From 2-02-FULL-55-14 sp964534125 (GTDB lineage Bacteria; Bacteroidota; Ignavibacteria; UBA10030): 64,000 nucleotides of DNA. Each line of letters opens with the position of its first letter. The stretch's first letter is position 1. The notes beneath the pieces were generated by a model that saw only the letters and a list, made by a program, of their open reading frames with translations, had not been told where the DNA came from and did no database searches. The stretch lies in NCBI GenBank assembly GCA_964534125.1, contig CAZHOJ010000003.1:248001-312000 (forward strand), in the 5' to 3' direction. Shown in pieces: positions 49,858-58,068 of this stretch. The position numbers and the translations under genes are program-made.

Positions 49858-52098
49858 CTACCGCAGCAATATCATCCTCCGCACCTGCATCACATCCCCT
49901 ACCAACAGACGATAGAAATACACGCCGCTCGGGAATCCCTGCGCACTCCAGGTCACCGAATGCGAGCCCGCGGGAAGGACATCGCTCATAAGCACAGCCA
50001 CTTCACGCCCAAGCACGTCGAACACTGACACCTTCGCATATCCTCTCTCCTCCATCCTCCATCCTATCGTCGTACTCGGGTTGAATGGGTTCGGGTAGTT
50101 CTGCTCAAGAGTGAAGTCTACGGGCGTCTGCACCGTATTGTCCACACCTGTGACGACAGGATATTTCAGCCGCACGTCGTCCAGGTAGATCGTCCCCGAC
50201 GTCACCGTTCCGGCCGTTGTGGCAGGGGCAAGCTGTATCTCGATGCGCTTGAGCGCCAGCGGATAGCTCACGTTCGACACTCCCGAGAGAGGCGTCAGGC
50301 CGATCATCGCCGCATTGACCGCGAGGAACTTCGTGCTGTCGTTCAGGTATTTCAGGCCGAGAGCACGGAATATATTCCCCTCGGCATCTTCGAATCGGTA
50401 GTAGAGCCTATGCCGGCGGCCGTCGGTCTGGGCATCCAGATAAATCGAGTCGGGAATCCCATAGATGGGGATATCTTTGTTCAGGTAGATCATGTACGGC
50501 GACTTCGAGACATCATACGTAAGCGAATACTCGATGCCGAACCACTGGTTCTGCTCCCCACCTGTAGTGGTCACGATGCCCACGAAAAGCGAATCCAGGG
50601 TCGGCCCCTCGAAGGTCCAGCCGGTCAATTCATGCAACGGATCGATAGTCTGAAAGCCGCTTGCCACCTCCACACGGACCTCACTCGTATCGCTATAGCC
50701 GCCGAGCGTTGCGATGATATGCGTGGTGCCTGTCTGTTTTCCCGTGAAGACACCTGCCGCATCGACTGTCCCTACCGATGGATCCGTCGAGACGAGCGAG
50801 AACATCGAGATTGGTATATCGTACTTCAGCGAGTCGGCATCATACGTATCGATCCGCAAGGCCACTGTGCGCGACGTGTCTGTGACAACCAGCTTCGGCC
50901 GGATCTCGAAGAACGCGAAATCGAAGGTGGATACATAGCAGGAATCCGTGACACCATTGAACAGCGCATAGACGTAGCCGCTGTCTGCATGGTCTGACGG
51001 CGTGAAGATGCCCGTCGGTGCGATGGTCCCGATGCCCGCATCGCAGCTGTACTGCACCATCGATTGCGGCAGCATGATGCGGTTCCCGTTCGGGTCGAGA
51101 ACGGTCGAGGTGAAGAGGTGCCTGTCGTACCGGAAGACTCTCAGCGAATCGGACGCGAGCTGCATCGATGTCAGGTCCTGCGGAGCAACGGACGAGAGAA
51201 CGATAAGGGAATAGAGGAATTCGGCGGCGAACCCACGGAGGATGTCCTCGTTGCCGCCGTGAGCCATAGTGGGGAAGAACATGCTCTGTGTGTAGATGCC
51301 GAGCTCAGTAGCGACCCGGTCGATGCGGACGCCGCCGTAGATGACGATCGTGAAATCCGTCGAGACGCCGCTGTCAGGCGGGACGACCGGATCGAGCAGT
51401 CCGTGGAAATTGGCGACCGGAACATCGCCTGCTTCGATCCATGACGGATCCATCGTCGCGCCGACGTAATTGACGATCCCATGGATCCCCGTCGAGTAGC
51501 CGGGATTTCCGCTGGTCCCTTCGATGTCACCCCATGTCACCTGGTCCACGTCCGGAGGGATCTCATCCTGGTCCCAGTACGCATAATGTACTGCCACCAT
51601 CGAGCCGGCCGATGAACCGTAGAGATAGATGTGAGAGGTATCGATACTGTACTCTGCCGCTTTCGACCTGAGAAATCTCACCGCCGCCTTGGTGTCCTGC
51701 ACTCCTCTGAGCAATTCCTCAAGGATCGTCGTCACGCCCTTCGGGGATTCGATGCCCAGGCGATAGTCGATGGTCGCCGCGACATATCCGCGGCGGGCCG
51801 CATCGCTGCAGAAGGTCGCCATACCCCCCCGGTCGCCGCTTATCAGACTCCCCCCGTGGATGAACACGATGAGCGGCCGTGATTGCATCGTATCGCCGGT
51901 CGGGACGTAGAGGTCGAGGCGCAGCGTATCGACCGAGCCGCTGATGCCGGTGTTGCTGCCGAACACGATCCCCGCGGTCGTCGTGGCCGAGGGGAAGATA
52001 AGGTCTTTGAATCTTGTCTGGGCGTCCGAAGCTGAGGCGAAGAGGATCACGGAGGCGATCACCAGCGCCCGGAGACTTGAGCGATGCGGAGAGAGCAT
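49858..52098 (-). CDS. Large secreted esterase-like protein with Ig-like domain and T9SS tail
   Basis: 746 residues; start at 52098 with an AAGGAAG site and a signal peptide. An alpha/beta-hydrolase domain (about 40-330) has HGGSLISGDRGGM (oxyanion), GSSAGSMV (nucleophile), HGLLDPVVPPDSG and MAHGGNED. A bacterial Ig-like (Big_2-type) domain follows near 390-485 (STDPSVGTVDAAGVFTGKQTG). A further beta-rich region (about 490-665) and the type IX sorting domain (FTLEQNYPNPFNPSTTI, ending RRMILLR) complete it. Likely a surface esterase; related in its first half to the gene at 40183. Convergent with the cyclase gene. Confidence 0.88.
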   Translation of the reverse strand: MLSPHRSSLRALVIASVILFASASDAQTRFKDLIFPSATTTAGIVFGSNTGISGSVDTLRLDLYVPTGDTMQSRPLIVFIHGGSLISGDRGGMATFCSDAARRGYVAATIDYRLGIESPKGVTTILEELLRGVQDTKAAVRFLRSKAAEYSIDTSHIYLYGSSAGSMVAVHYAYWDQDEIPPDVDQVTWGDIEGTSGNPGYSTGIHGIVNYVGATMDPSWIEAGDVPVANFHGLLDPVVPPDSGVSTDFTIVIYGGVRIDRVATELGIYTQSMFFPTMAHGGNEDILRGFAAEFLYSLIVLSSVAPQDLTSMQLASDSLRVFRYDRHLFTSTVLDPNGNRIMLPQSMVQYSCDAGIGTIAPTGIFTPSDHADSGYVYALFNGVTDSCYVSTFDFAFFEIRPKLVVTDTSRTVALRIDTYDADSLKYDIPISMFSLVSTDPSVGTVDAAGVFTGKQTGTTHIIATLGGYSDTSEVRVEVASGFQTIDPLHELTGWTFEGPTLDSLFVGIVTTTGGEQNQWFGIEYSLTYDVSKSPYMIYLNKDIPIYGIPDSIYLDAQTDGRRHRLYYRFEDAEGNIFRALGLKYLNDSTKFLAVNAAMIGLTPLSGVSNVSYPLALKRIEIQLAPATTAGTVTSGTIYLDDVRLKYPVVTGVDNTVQTPVDFTLEQNYPNPFNPSTTIGWRMEERGYAKVSVFDVLGREVAVLMSDVLPAGSHSVTWSAQGFPSGVYFYRLLVGDVMQVRRMILLR

Positions 52099-52305
52099 TG
52101 CGTTCTTCCTTTCTTTTCCCCCTTCGATCGAACCGGGAATCATCAATTTGACCCAGCGGAAGCCCATTGTCAAGAAGAGGGTTCTCCCTGGCATTCCCAT
52201 TCGTGCGATGTGGCTGCATGCAGGGAATTCTTCAGGAAACTCTTGGCCCTCTGAACGGATTTTCTATCATATTGGTGACAACCATCCTCGCAGAAGGACA
52301 CAACC

Positions 52306-52830
52306 ATGAAGAATCCTCTCGTGTGCCTGGCCACCCTCCTCATCGGTTGCGTGAGCGTTCCGGAGAACGTCACCCCCATCGAACCGTTCGAGCTTGAACG
52401 ATATCTTGGGACATGGTACGAGATCGCGCGCCTCGACCACTCCTTCGAGCGCGGCCTGAGCCGCGTGACCGCGAACTACACGATGCGTGATGACGGAGGT
52501 GTGCGTGTCCTGAACCGGGGATACAACGAGGAGAAGAAGGAGTGGAGGGAAGCCGAAGGAAAAGCGTACTTCGTGGAGCGATCGGACCAGGGTTTCCTGA
52601 AGGTGTCGTTCTTCGGTCCGTTCTACGGATCATACATCATCGTAGAGCTGGATCAGGAGGACTACCAGTACTCGCTCGTCTGCGGTCCGGACAAGGACTA
52701 CCTGTGGATCCTCTCGCGGACACCGGCGATGGATGAGGCGACGAAGGAGAAGCTTGTGACAAAGGCGAGGGAATTGGGGTTTGAGACGGAGAAGCTGATC
52801 TATGTAGAACAAAACGAAATCGGAAAGTAG
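52306..52830 (+). CDS. blc: Bacterial lipocalin (Blc-type lipoprotein)
   Basis: 174 residues. Lipoprotein signal with cysteine at the end of CLATLLIGC. Lipocalin motif 1 is YLGTWYEIARLDHSFERGL, then SRVTANYTMRDDGGVRVLNRGY, and motif 2 SYIIVELDQEDYQYSLVCGPDKDYLWILSR. This is the bacterial Blc fold, which binds lipids at the inner face of the outer membrane and is linked to membrane stress. AAGGACA precedes the ATG. It has no partner gene on its strand. Confidence 0.94.
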   Translation: MKNPLVCLATLLIGCVSVPENVTPIEPFELERYLGTWYEIARLDHSFERGLSRVTANYTMRDDGGVRVLNRGYNEEKKEWREAEGKAYFVERSDQGFLKVSFFGPFYGSYIIVELDQEDYQYSLVCGPDKDYLWILSRTPAMDEATKEKLVTKARELGFETEKLIYVEQNEIGK

Positions 52831-53450
52831 CAAGAGGCGAGAGGGTGAAGGCCGGGGGGCTCACGCGACGTTTGCACATGAGGACCAGAAAAAGGCGATC
52901 CCCGCTAAAAGCATGCGGGGATGACATAGGAGCAGGCCAGCGATTCCCCGCCAAACAACTGGCGCCAGCTCGAACGCCACAGACGGGCGGAGGCGGGCAT
53001 ACGTGAGGCATGCAGGAATGACGGAGGTCGGGAATGGCATGAGTTCTTGATGACATTGAAGGAAGCCCACCAAGCCCCACGTCACCCCTGCCTGCCCTGA
53101 CGGTCAGTCAGGCAGGCCGTCACGTGGTTAGACGGGGTCGCCATTGTGGGACCTTCCTTCAGGGAAGGCGATTCCACGCCACAAAGACGGCGTGCAGGCC
53201 ACTAGAAGCATGTGGGAATGACGCACGTCGGGGTTGGCTGGAGTCCTTCGGAACTATGATCGATGTTCACCCCGACCTCCGTCACCCCCGCCCGACCGGC
53301 GTGGTCGCGACGGGCGGGGGCGGGCACTCCGGCAGGCAGGCCGACGAACGTCGGGATCTCAGTGACCAGCGTCTGTGGATGTCGATCGGATGGATCATGA
53401 ATCATTCGCTTGCGCGAATGTCCAGGATAACAAAGGAGAGCGAGAATACC
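52831..53450. other. Gene-free interval with short dispersed repeats
   Basis: 620 bases without a credible gene. Repeated phrases include ATGCGGGGATGACA (about 52912), ATGCAGGAATGACGG (about 53008), ATGTGGGAATGACG (about 53210), and CGTCACCCC(C/T)GCC (about 53088 and 53281), with a related ACCCCCGCCTGCC at 49808. An incomplete stem lies at 53403-53420. It looks like decayed intergenic repeat DNA. Confidence 0.55.
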
Positions 53451-53843
53451 CTATTGCGCCTCGACAGGTACTACAGCTTCACGCCAATCGGCTGTCGTCT
53501 TCACGAGCCGCTCCGCGAGCATGAGCATCATCTTCCTGGCAAGCTCAGGATATTCCTTGATCAGCTCATCGAGGCTCACTCTGATGTGAAGAAGGATCGT
53601 CGGTTCCTGGGCGATGAGGGTGGCCGTGCGGGGAATGTTGAGGAGGAAGCCGAGCTCACCGATGACCGTGCCGATCTTCGAGATCTCTGCGACCGTGAGG
53701 TCGCTCTTGAAAACACCCACCTTGCCCGAGAGGAGCACATACCATCCGTCGGTCTTGTCCCCTTCACGGAGGATGATGTCGCCCGGGTTGAAGTAGCGTT
53801 TGCCCGACGGCAGTTTGGCGTATTCGGAGATGTCGGTGGCCAT
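53451..53843 (-). CDS. Stand-alone cyclic-nucleotide-binding domain protein
   Basis: 130 residues consisting of a single cNMP-binding (Crp-type) beta-barrel with no DNA-binding domain: GKRYFNPGDIILREGDKTDGWYVLLSGKVGVF and the phosphate-binding cassette VIGELGFLLNIPRTATLIA, in which the Glu and Arg that bind cyclic nucleotide are present. Such small proteins act as adaptors or regulators of unknown partners. The cyclase gene at 48494 is 3.7 kb away on the other strand and could provide the ligand; this is an inference. Confidence 0.88.
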   Translation of the reverse strand: MATDISEYAKLPSGKRYFNPGDIILREGDKTDGWYVLLSGKVGVFKSDLTVAEISKIGTVIGELGFLLNIPRTATLIAQEPTILLHIRVSLDELIKEYPELARKMMLMLAERLVKTTADWREAVVPVEAQ

Positions 53844-54175
53844 GGCAGCGTCTTATGAGGATCGGAGGAGAGAGACGAACACTCTCCTCACATGACGAGC
53901 GCAACGATGTGCATGCTCGCGCACGACACAAAAATGCATCGACGACGCCTGATTTGCTATGGGTGCCATCATGTTTTTCCGTTAGAAAATTCTTAGCTGC
54001 CTGGCTGCCTCTTTTCTGAATGCATGGATTTCTCAGAAATAGGGCCTCCCTGCCGCCGCGATATTCTCTCTGCCCCCTGCATCCTCTCTCAATGGCCATC
54101 GTAGTATGAGGGTGCACGAAAGATCGTGCGTCTCCCCATAGGTCCCCAGGACATGGGGATCGTGCCCCACTCCCA
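53844..54175. other. Gene-free interval upstream of the MITE-like element
   Basis: 332 bases before the element. It is more A/T-rich than the genes around it. I see no gene and no clear promoter. Confidence 0.5.
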
Positions 54176-54343
54176 ATAGCAGGCTGCGGAAAAAGTCAGC
54201 CAAGTAGGTTTCGCGCAGCGCTCGCAGCGGGAGCAGCGAACGCAACGATCAAAATATCATCAAAAACCGTGGCGTGCGTGGCATATTTGACATTCCCTGA
54301 CCGTCGCGGTCGTTGCGCGAAATGTTTTTCCGCAAGCTCATAG
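54176..54343. mobile_element. MITE-like element, copy A (4-bp ATAG duplication)
   Basis: A 160-bp element (54180-54339) with imperfect terminal inverted repeats: CAGGCTGCGGAAAAA at the left and GAGCTTGCGGAAAAA read from the right end. ATAG lies on both sides (54176-54179 and 54340-54343), as for a target duplication. The interior is partly palindromic (TTTCGCGCA...TGCGCGAAA) and holds GCAACG phrases. No open frame suits a transposase. It ends 20 bases before the protease gene start. Confidence 0.8.
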
Positions 54344-54362
54344 TGTATGGAGGCCTAGGATC

Positions 54363-56504
54363 ATGAAAAAAAGAGCTCTTGTCGGATCAGGCGTATGCCT
54401 GGGTCTTTCTATCATCAGTGGATTGGTCACATATCAGCTCTCTGACATCCCGTTCGGCACTGCCTTCAGCATCAGCTTCCACCTCACATTCCTTTGTCTC
54501 TCCTTCGCCCTCTTCGGGCTGGCGTTCGTCCTGTGCCTTTCGGAACGAGTATGGATCCGGTCGATAGGGATCATCCCTGCAGTTCTGGGCCTTGGAATTC
54601 TTGTCGTCCAGATAGCGGTACAGGCGGACCCACGGGTGATCCATTACAGGGGAATCCCCCCTTCGCCGACGGCTCAGGAGTGGCAGGAGGATGCACGATT
54701 CCTCGTCGGGGAAATGGAAGCGAAGCATGCCGATCTGTTCGCTCTTGTGGACCGTACGCTCTGGGACTCGGTCACAGCAGACGCCGTGTCACGCATCCCC
54801 TCCCTGTCCGAAGCCGGGATCCTGATGGAACTCACCCGCATCGTGGGCCTGCCGAAGGATGGCCACACCTTCCCGTTCATCATGGCGCCATGCTTCAGGC
54901 TCCACAGCTTTCCCGTCGTGTTGTATGGCTTTCCCGAGGGATGGTATGTTGTCAAAACGGGGAGAGGCCTGAACGACCTCGTGGGAGCAAAGCTGCTCTC
55001 TGTCGGCGGGCGTGATATAGAGGATATCTTCGAGACCTGCTCTCAGCTGATCGCCTGGGAAAATGAACAGTCGCGACGGGAGCACTTCACCTACATGATC
55101 ACCATGGCGGAGTGGCTCACGTATCATGGGCTCATCGATGATGTTGACGAGGCCACGTTCACCTTTCTGACGGCGGATGGAGACACGGCGGTCCGCACGA
55201 TATCGTCCGTCGATTTCTGGCCGCAGTTCCTCTGGACAGGCGTGTTCCCGATCGCCAACGATGCACCACCGGTCTTCACGAATTCCCGGGAGGATGCCTA
55301 TACGTTCAGAACGCTCGATGACGGGAAGGCGCTGTACGTACAGTTCAATCAATGCATCGATCAGCCGGGACGGGAGACGGCGAAGGACTTCGCTCTTGAG
55401 GTGGAACGATATCTCGATGACCATCCGGTGGAACGCTGCATCATCGATCTCCGGAACAACGACGGAGGCCAGAGGGTCTACACGGAGCTCCTGCGGGTCA
55501 TTCGTGACAATCCCTCGATCGATCGGCGCGGTCATCTGTTCGTCCTGACCGGCCGCCGCACATTCTCCGCCGCGGTGATGTTCTCGACGGAGATCCAGCT
55601 GCAGACAAATGCCCTGTTAGTCGGAGAACCGACAGGGCAAGGACCGATCTTCTATTCGAGGCCGCGACTCACGGAATTGCCACACTCGGGGCTGAAGTTC
55701 GCGATATCGGGATACCACAATATTGCCGGTCTCCCGTTCGATACAAGAGAGGCAATCGAGCCCGACATTGCCGTGCCGTATGGCATCGACGATTTTCTTT
55801 CGGGACGTGATCCTGTCATGACCGCTGCACTCACCTATCAGGAACCTGCCGCACCTGTCGCAGGCAGATCGCAAACCGGCAGCTGGCGCATTGCGGGGAG
55901 ATATCAGAAGGACGAGACCATGCTCCTTGAGGTCTCTGAGCAGAATGGAACATTGTCCTGCAGGGTGACCGACGCTCTCCCGAACACATCGGCACTATTC
56001 CTGTCCGCTCTGCGGGCATCGGACGACGGATCCTACGCCACAAGATTGCCCGACGTCTCGCTCCGGTTCGGGATGAACCGCTCGGGGGATCCTGTGCATG
56101 CAACGCTCCACTGGATGGGAGAAGAGGTCAGATTCCTGCGGGCAGATGATGCGTATCAGATACCGTTCGAACGATTTGCGGAGAGCGACATCGCGGGAGG
56201 ATGTTCCATGATACGCGCAGACGCCGAACGATACATGCGACTCTATCCCAACCTTGAATTTGTCCTGAATCAGCTGGGATATCAGTACCTGCGAGGCGGG
56301 GAGACGCCGGAAGCACTACAGGTGTTCCTGCTGAACGTCGAGCTGTATCCCCTCTCCTCGAATGTGTACGACAGCTACGGCGAAGCACTGATGGTGAACG
56401 ACCAGATCGACAGTTCGATCGCAAGCTACACCAGGTCGCTGGAGCTCAATCCGGACAATGACAATGCTGCTCGCGTAATAGAACGCTTGCGCGAACTGCA
56501 ATAG
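54363..56504 (+). CDS. Membrane-anchored S41-like protease with C-terminal TPR
   Basis: 713 residues. Four membrane segments at the N-terminus (about 5-28, 32-58, 68-90) precede an outer region. The S41 (tail-specific protease) domain at about 300-480 has IIDLRNNDGGQRVYTELL and FVLTGRRTFSAAVMFSTEIQLQTNALLVGEPTGQ, with the Ser of TFSAA in the nucleophile position. A beta-rich segment follows, and the C-terminus has a TPR-like pair (YQYLRGGETPEALQVFLLNVELYPLSSNVYDSYGEALM). The substrate is unknown. The MITE-like element lies directly upstream and may provide or disrupt its promoter. Confidence 0.82.
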   Translation: MKKRALVGSGVCLGLSIISGLVTYQLSDIPFGTAFSISFHLTFLCLSFALFGLAFVLCLSERVWIRSIGIIPAVLGLGILVVQIAVQADPRVIHYRGIPPSPTAQEWQEDARFLVGEMEAKHADLFALVDRTLWDSVTADAVSRIPSLSEAGILMELTRIVGLPKDGHTFPFIMAPCFRLHSFPVVLYGFPEGWYVVKTGRGLNDLVGAKLLSVGGRDIEDIFETCSQLIAWENEQSRREHFTYMITMAEWLTYHGLIDDVDEATFTFLTADGDTAVRTISSVDFWPQFLWTGVFPIANDAPPVFTNSREDAYTFRTLDDGKALYVQFNQCIDQPGRETAKDFALEVERYLDDHPVERCIIDLRNNDGGQRVYTELLRVIRDNPSIDRRGHLFVLTGRRTFSAAVMFSTEIQLQTNALLVGEPTGQGPIFYSRPRLTELPHSGLKFAISGYHNIAGLPFDTREAIEPDIAVPYGIDDFLSGRDPVMTAALTYQEPAAPVAGRSQTGSWRIAGRYQKDETMLLEVSEQNGTLSCRVTDALPNTSALFLSALRASDDGSYATRLPDVSLRFGMNRSGDPVHATLHWMGEEVRFLRADDAYQIPFERFAESDIAGGCSMIRADAERYMRLYPNLEFVLNQLGYQYLRGGETPEALQVFLLNVELYPLSSNVYDSYGEALMVNDQIDSSIASYTRSLELNPDNDNAARVIERLRELQ

Positions 56505-56530
56505 ATCAGCGAGGATGTGAATCTAAGAAG

Positions 56531-56566
56531 ACAGCCCGGGTGATCGCCCGGGCTGTTCGTTTGTTC
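56531..56566 (+). terminator. Rho-independent terminator after the S41-like gene
   Basis: ACAGCCCGGG (56531-56540) pairs perfectly with CCCGGGCTGT (56547-56556), followed by TCGTTTGTTC. The rest of the 381-base spacer to 56885 holds CTCTCGCAAAAAGCGCAAAG-type repeat text and the second MITE-like copy. Confidence 0.82.
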
Positions 56567-56722
56567 GAACTCGGTGTGGCCAGAAGCCATCACAAAAAAG
56601 CCTCTCGCAAAAAGCGCAAAGACGAGAATGGAATCAGGAACACTCCATCACACTGGGCCTGGCGAACTCGGCGGTCTTTGCGAGAGTCAGTTTCCAGTTG
56701 TTCTTGCTTGTTGAGACGGGCC

Positions 56723-56889
56723 CTAGCAGGCTGCGGAAAAATCCCCTTGGGAAGGTTTCGCGCGGCGCTCGCAACGTTGGCGACGAACGCAACGATCACA
56801 TAGTTATCAAAAACGTAGCGTGCGTGGCATATTTGACCTTCTTTGACCGTTGCGCTCGCTGCGAGAAATATTTTTCCGCAAGCTCCTAG
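56723..56889. mobile_element. MITE-like element, copy B (4-bp CTAG duplication on the galM stop codon)
   Basis: A 159-bp relative of copy A (56727-56885), same ends and most of the interior. CTAG lies on both sides (56723-56726 and 56886-56889). The right-hand CTAG contains the TAG stop codon of the epimerase gene, so the insertion was exactly at that stop codon and kept it. Confidence 0.82.
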
Positions 56890-58013
56890 TCCATCAGACC
56901 GAACCGATAGACCGTTTCCTGCGTGTAATCCTCTCCCGGCCGCAGCACAGTCGGAGCGAAGGACGGCTGGTTGGGGGAATCCGGATAGTGCTGGGCCTCG
57001 AGACAGAAGCCGTAATATTTCTTGTATGAGATACCGTTCTTCCCGGCGATGCTTCCGTCCAGGAAATTCCCGCTGTAGAACTGCAGGCCGGGCTCGGTCG
57101 TCCAGACCTCCATCACCCTCCCGCTCGCCGACTCGGTCACCTCCGCAGCCAGTTCAAGCCCCTTCCCCTTCCTGGTCAGGACAAAGTTGTGGTCGTACCC
57201 GCCTTTGACATTGGCGATCCTCGCCCCGATCTCCTCCGCCTGCCGGAAATCGAACGGAGTGCCCTTCACGCTCTCGACCTTGCCTGTCGGGATGAGCACC
57301 TCATTGACTGGCGTATAGGCGTCCGCATGGATCATCATCTCATGTCCCAGAACGTCCCCTGCGGCGGGCCCCGCGAGATTGAAATAGCTGTGATGCGTGA
57401 GGTTCACGATCGTCGATTTGTCAGTCGTCGCAGCATACAGGATGCGAAGCTCGTTCTTCGTCGTCACCACATATGAGACGGTCACACGAAGCTCTCCGGG
57501 ATAGCCCTGTTCGCCGTCAGCGCTGACATATGTCAGGGTAAGAGCGACGGAGTCCCGCCCCTTCAGCGGAGTGGCCTTCCACACAACTTTGTCGAACCCG
57601 CGTATGCCACCGTGGAGGTGGTTCTGCCCATCGTTGATTGTGAGCTGGTATCGCTCCCCGTCGAGCGTGAAGGCCCCCTTGGCGATGCGGTTCCCGTACC
57701 TGCCGACGAGGCAGCCGAAATAGGGATTCGCACCGAGGTAACCGCCAAGACTGTCGAATCCCAGCACGACATCTCCGGATACCCCCGCTCGGTCCGGCAC
57801 CGACAGCTCAGTGACCGCTCCGCCGTAGGTGGTGATCTTCACCGTCATCGATCCGTTCGTCAGCGTGTACAATGCCACGGCCTCGCCCTCCGGGGTCTTG
57901 CCGTATGATTCTTCAGAGATGTTCAATGTCGGTTCCTCCTTCGTACTGCAGGCGATGAGCATTCCCAGAGCGAGCACGAGCATCAGTGTGCTCATACGAT
58001 GCGAGCGTGACAT
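56886..58013 (-). CDS. galM: Aldose 1-epimerase (galactose mutarotase), lipoprotein
   Basis: 375 residues; start at 58013 (MSRSHRMSTLM) with GAGGA eight bases upstream. A lipoprotein signal ends at LIAC, so the enzyme is probably periplasmic or surface-attached. The mutarotase fold is full length: NGSMTVKITTYGGAVTELSVPD, GRYGNRIAKGAF, GQNHLHGGIRGFDK (His), NLTHHSYFNL (catalytic His), HADAYTPVNEVLIPTG, YDHNF and the Glu in GLQFYSGNFLDG. It interconverts alpha and beta sugar anomers. Downstream of two GH127-type genes on the same strand (55-base gap), it likely handles released arabinose or related sugars. Its stop codon is in the MITE target duplication. Confidence 0.92.
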   Translation of the reverse strand: MSRSHRMSTLMLVLALGMLIACSTKEEPTLNISEESYGKTPEGEAVALYTLTNGSMTVKITTYGGAVTELSVPDRAGVSGDVVLGFDSLGGYLGANPYFGCLVGRYGNRIAKGAFTLDGERYQLTINDGQNHLHGGIRGFDKVVWKATPLKGRDSVALTLTYVSADGEQGYPGELRVTVSYVVTTKNELRILYAATTDKSTIVNLTHHSYFNLAGPAAGDVLGHEMMIHADAYTPVNEVLIPTGKVESVKGTPFDFRQAEEIGARIANVKGGYDHNFVLTRKGKGLELAAEVTESASGRVMEVWTTEPGLQFYSGNFLDGSIAGKNGISYKKYYGFCLEAQHYPDSPNQPSFAPTVLRPGEDYTQETVYRFGLMD

Positions 58014-58068
58014 CATACCAGTCCTCATGCGAGTGGTTCTGTCGCTACGACAAGATACCTCCTGCCGT

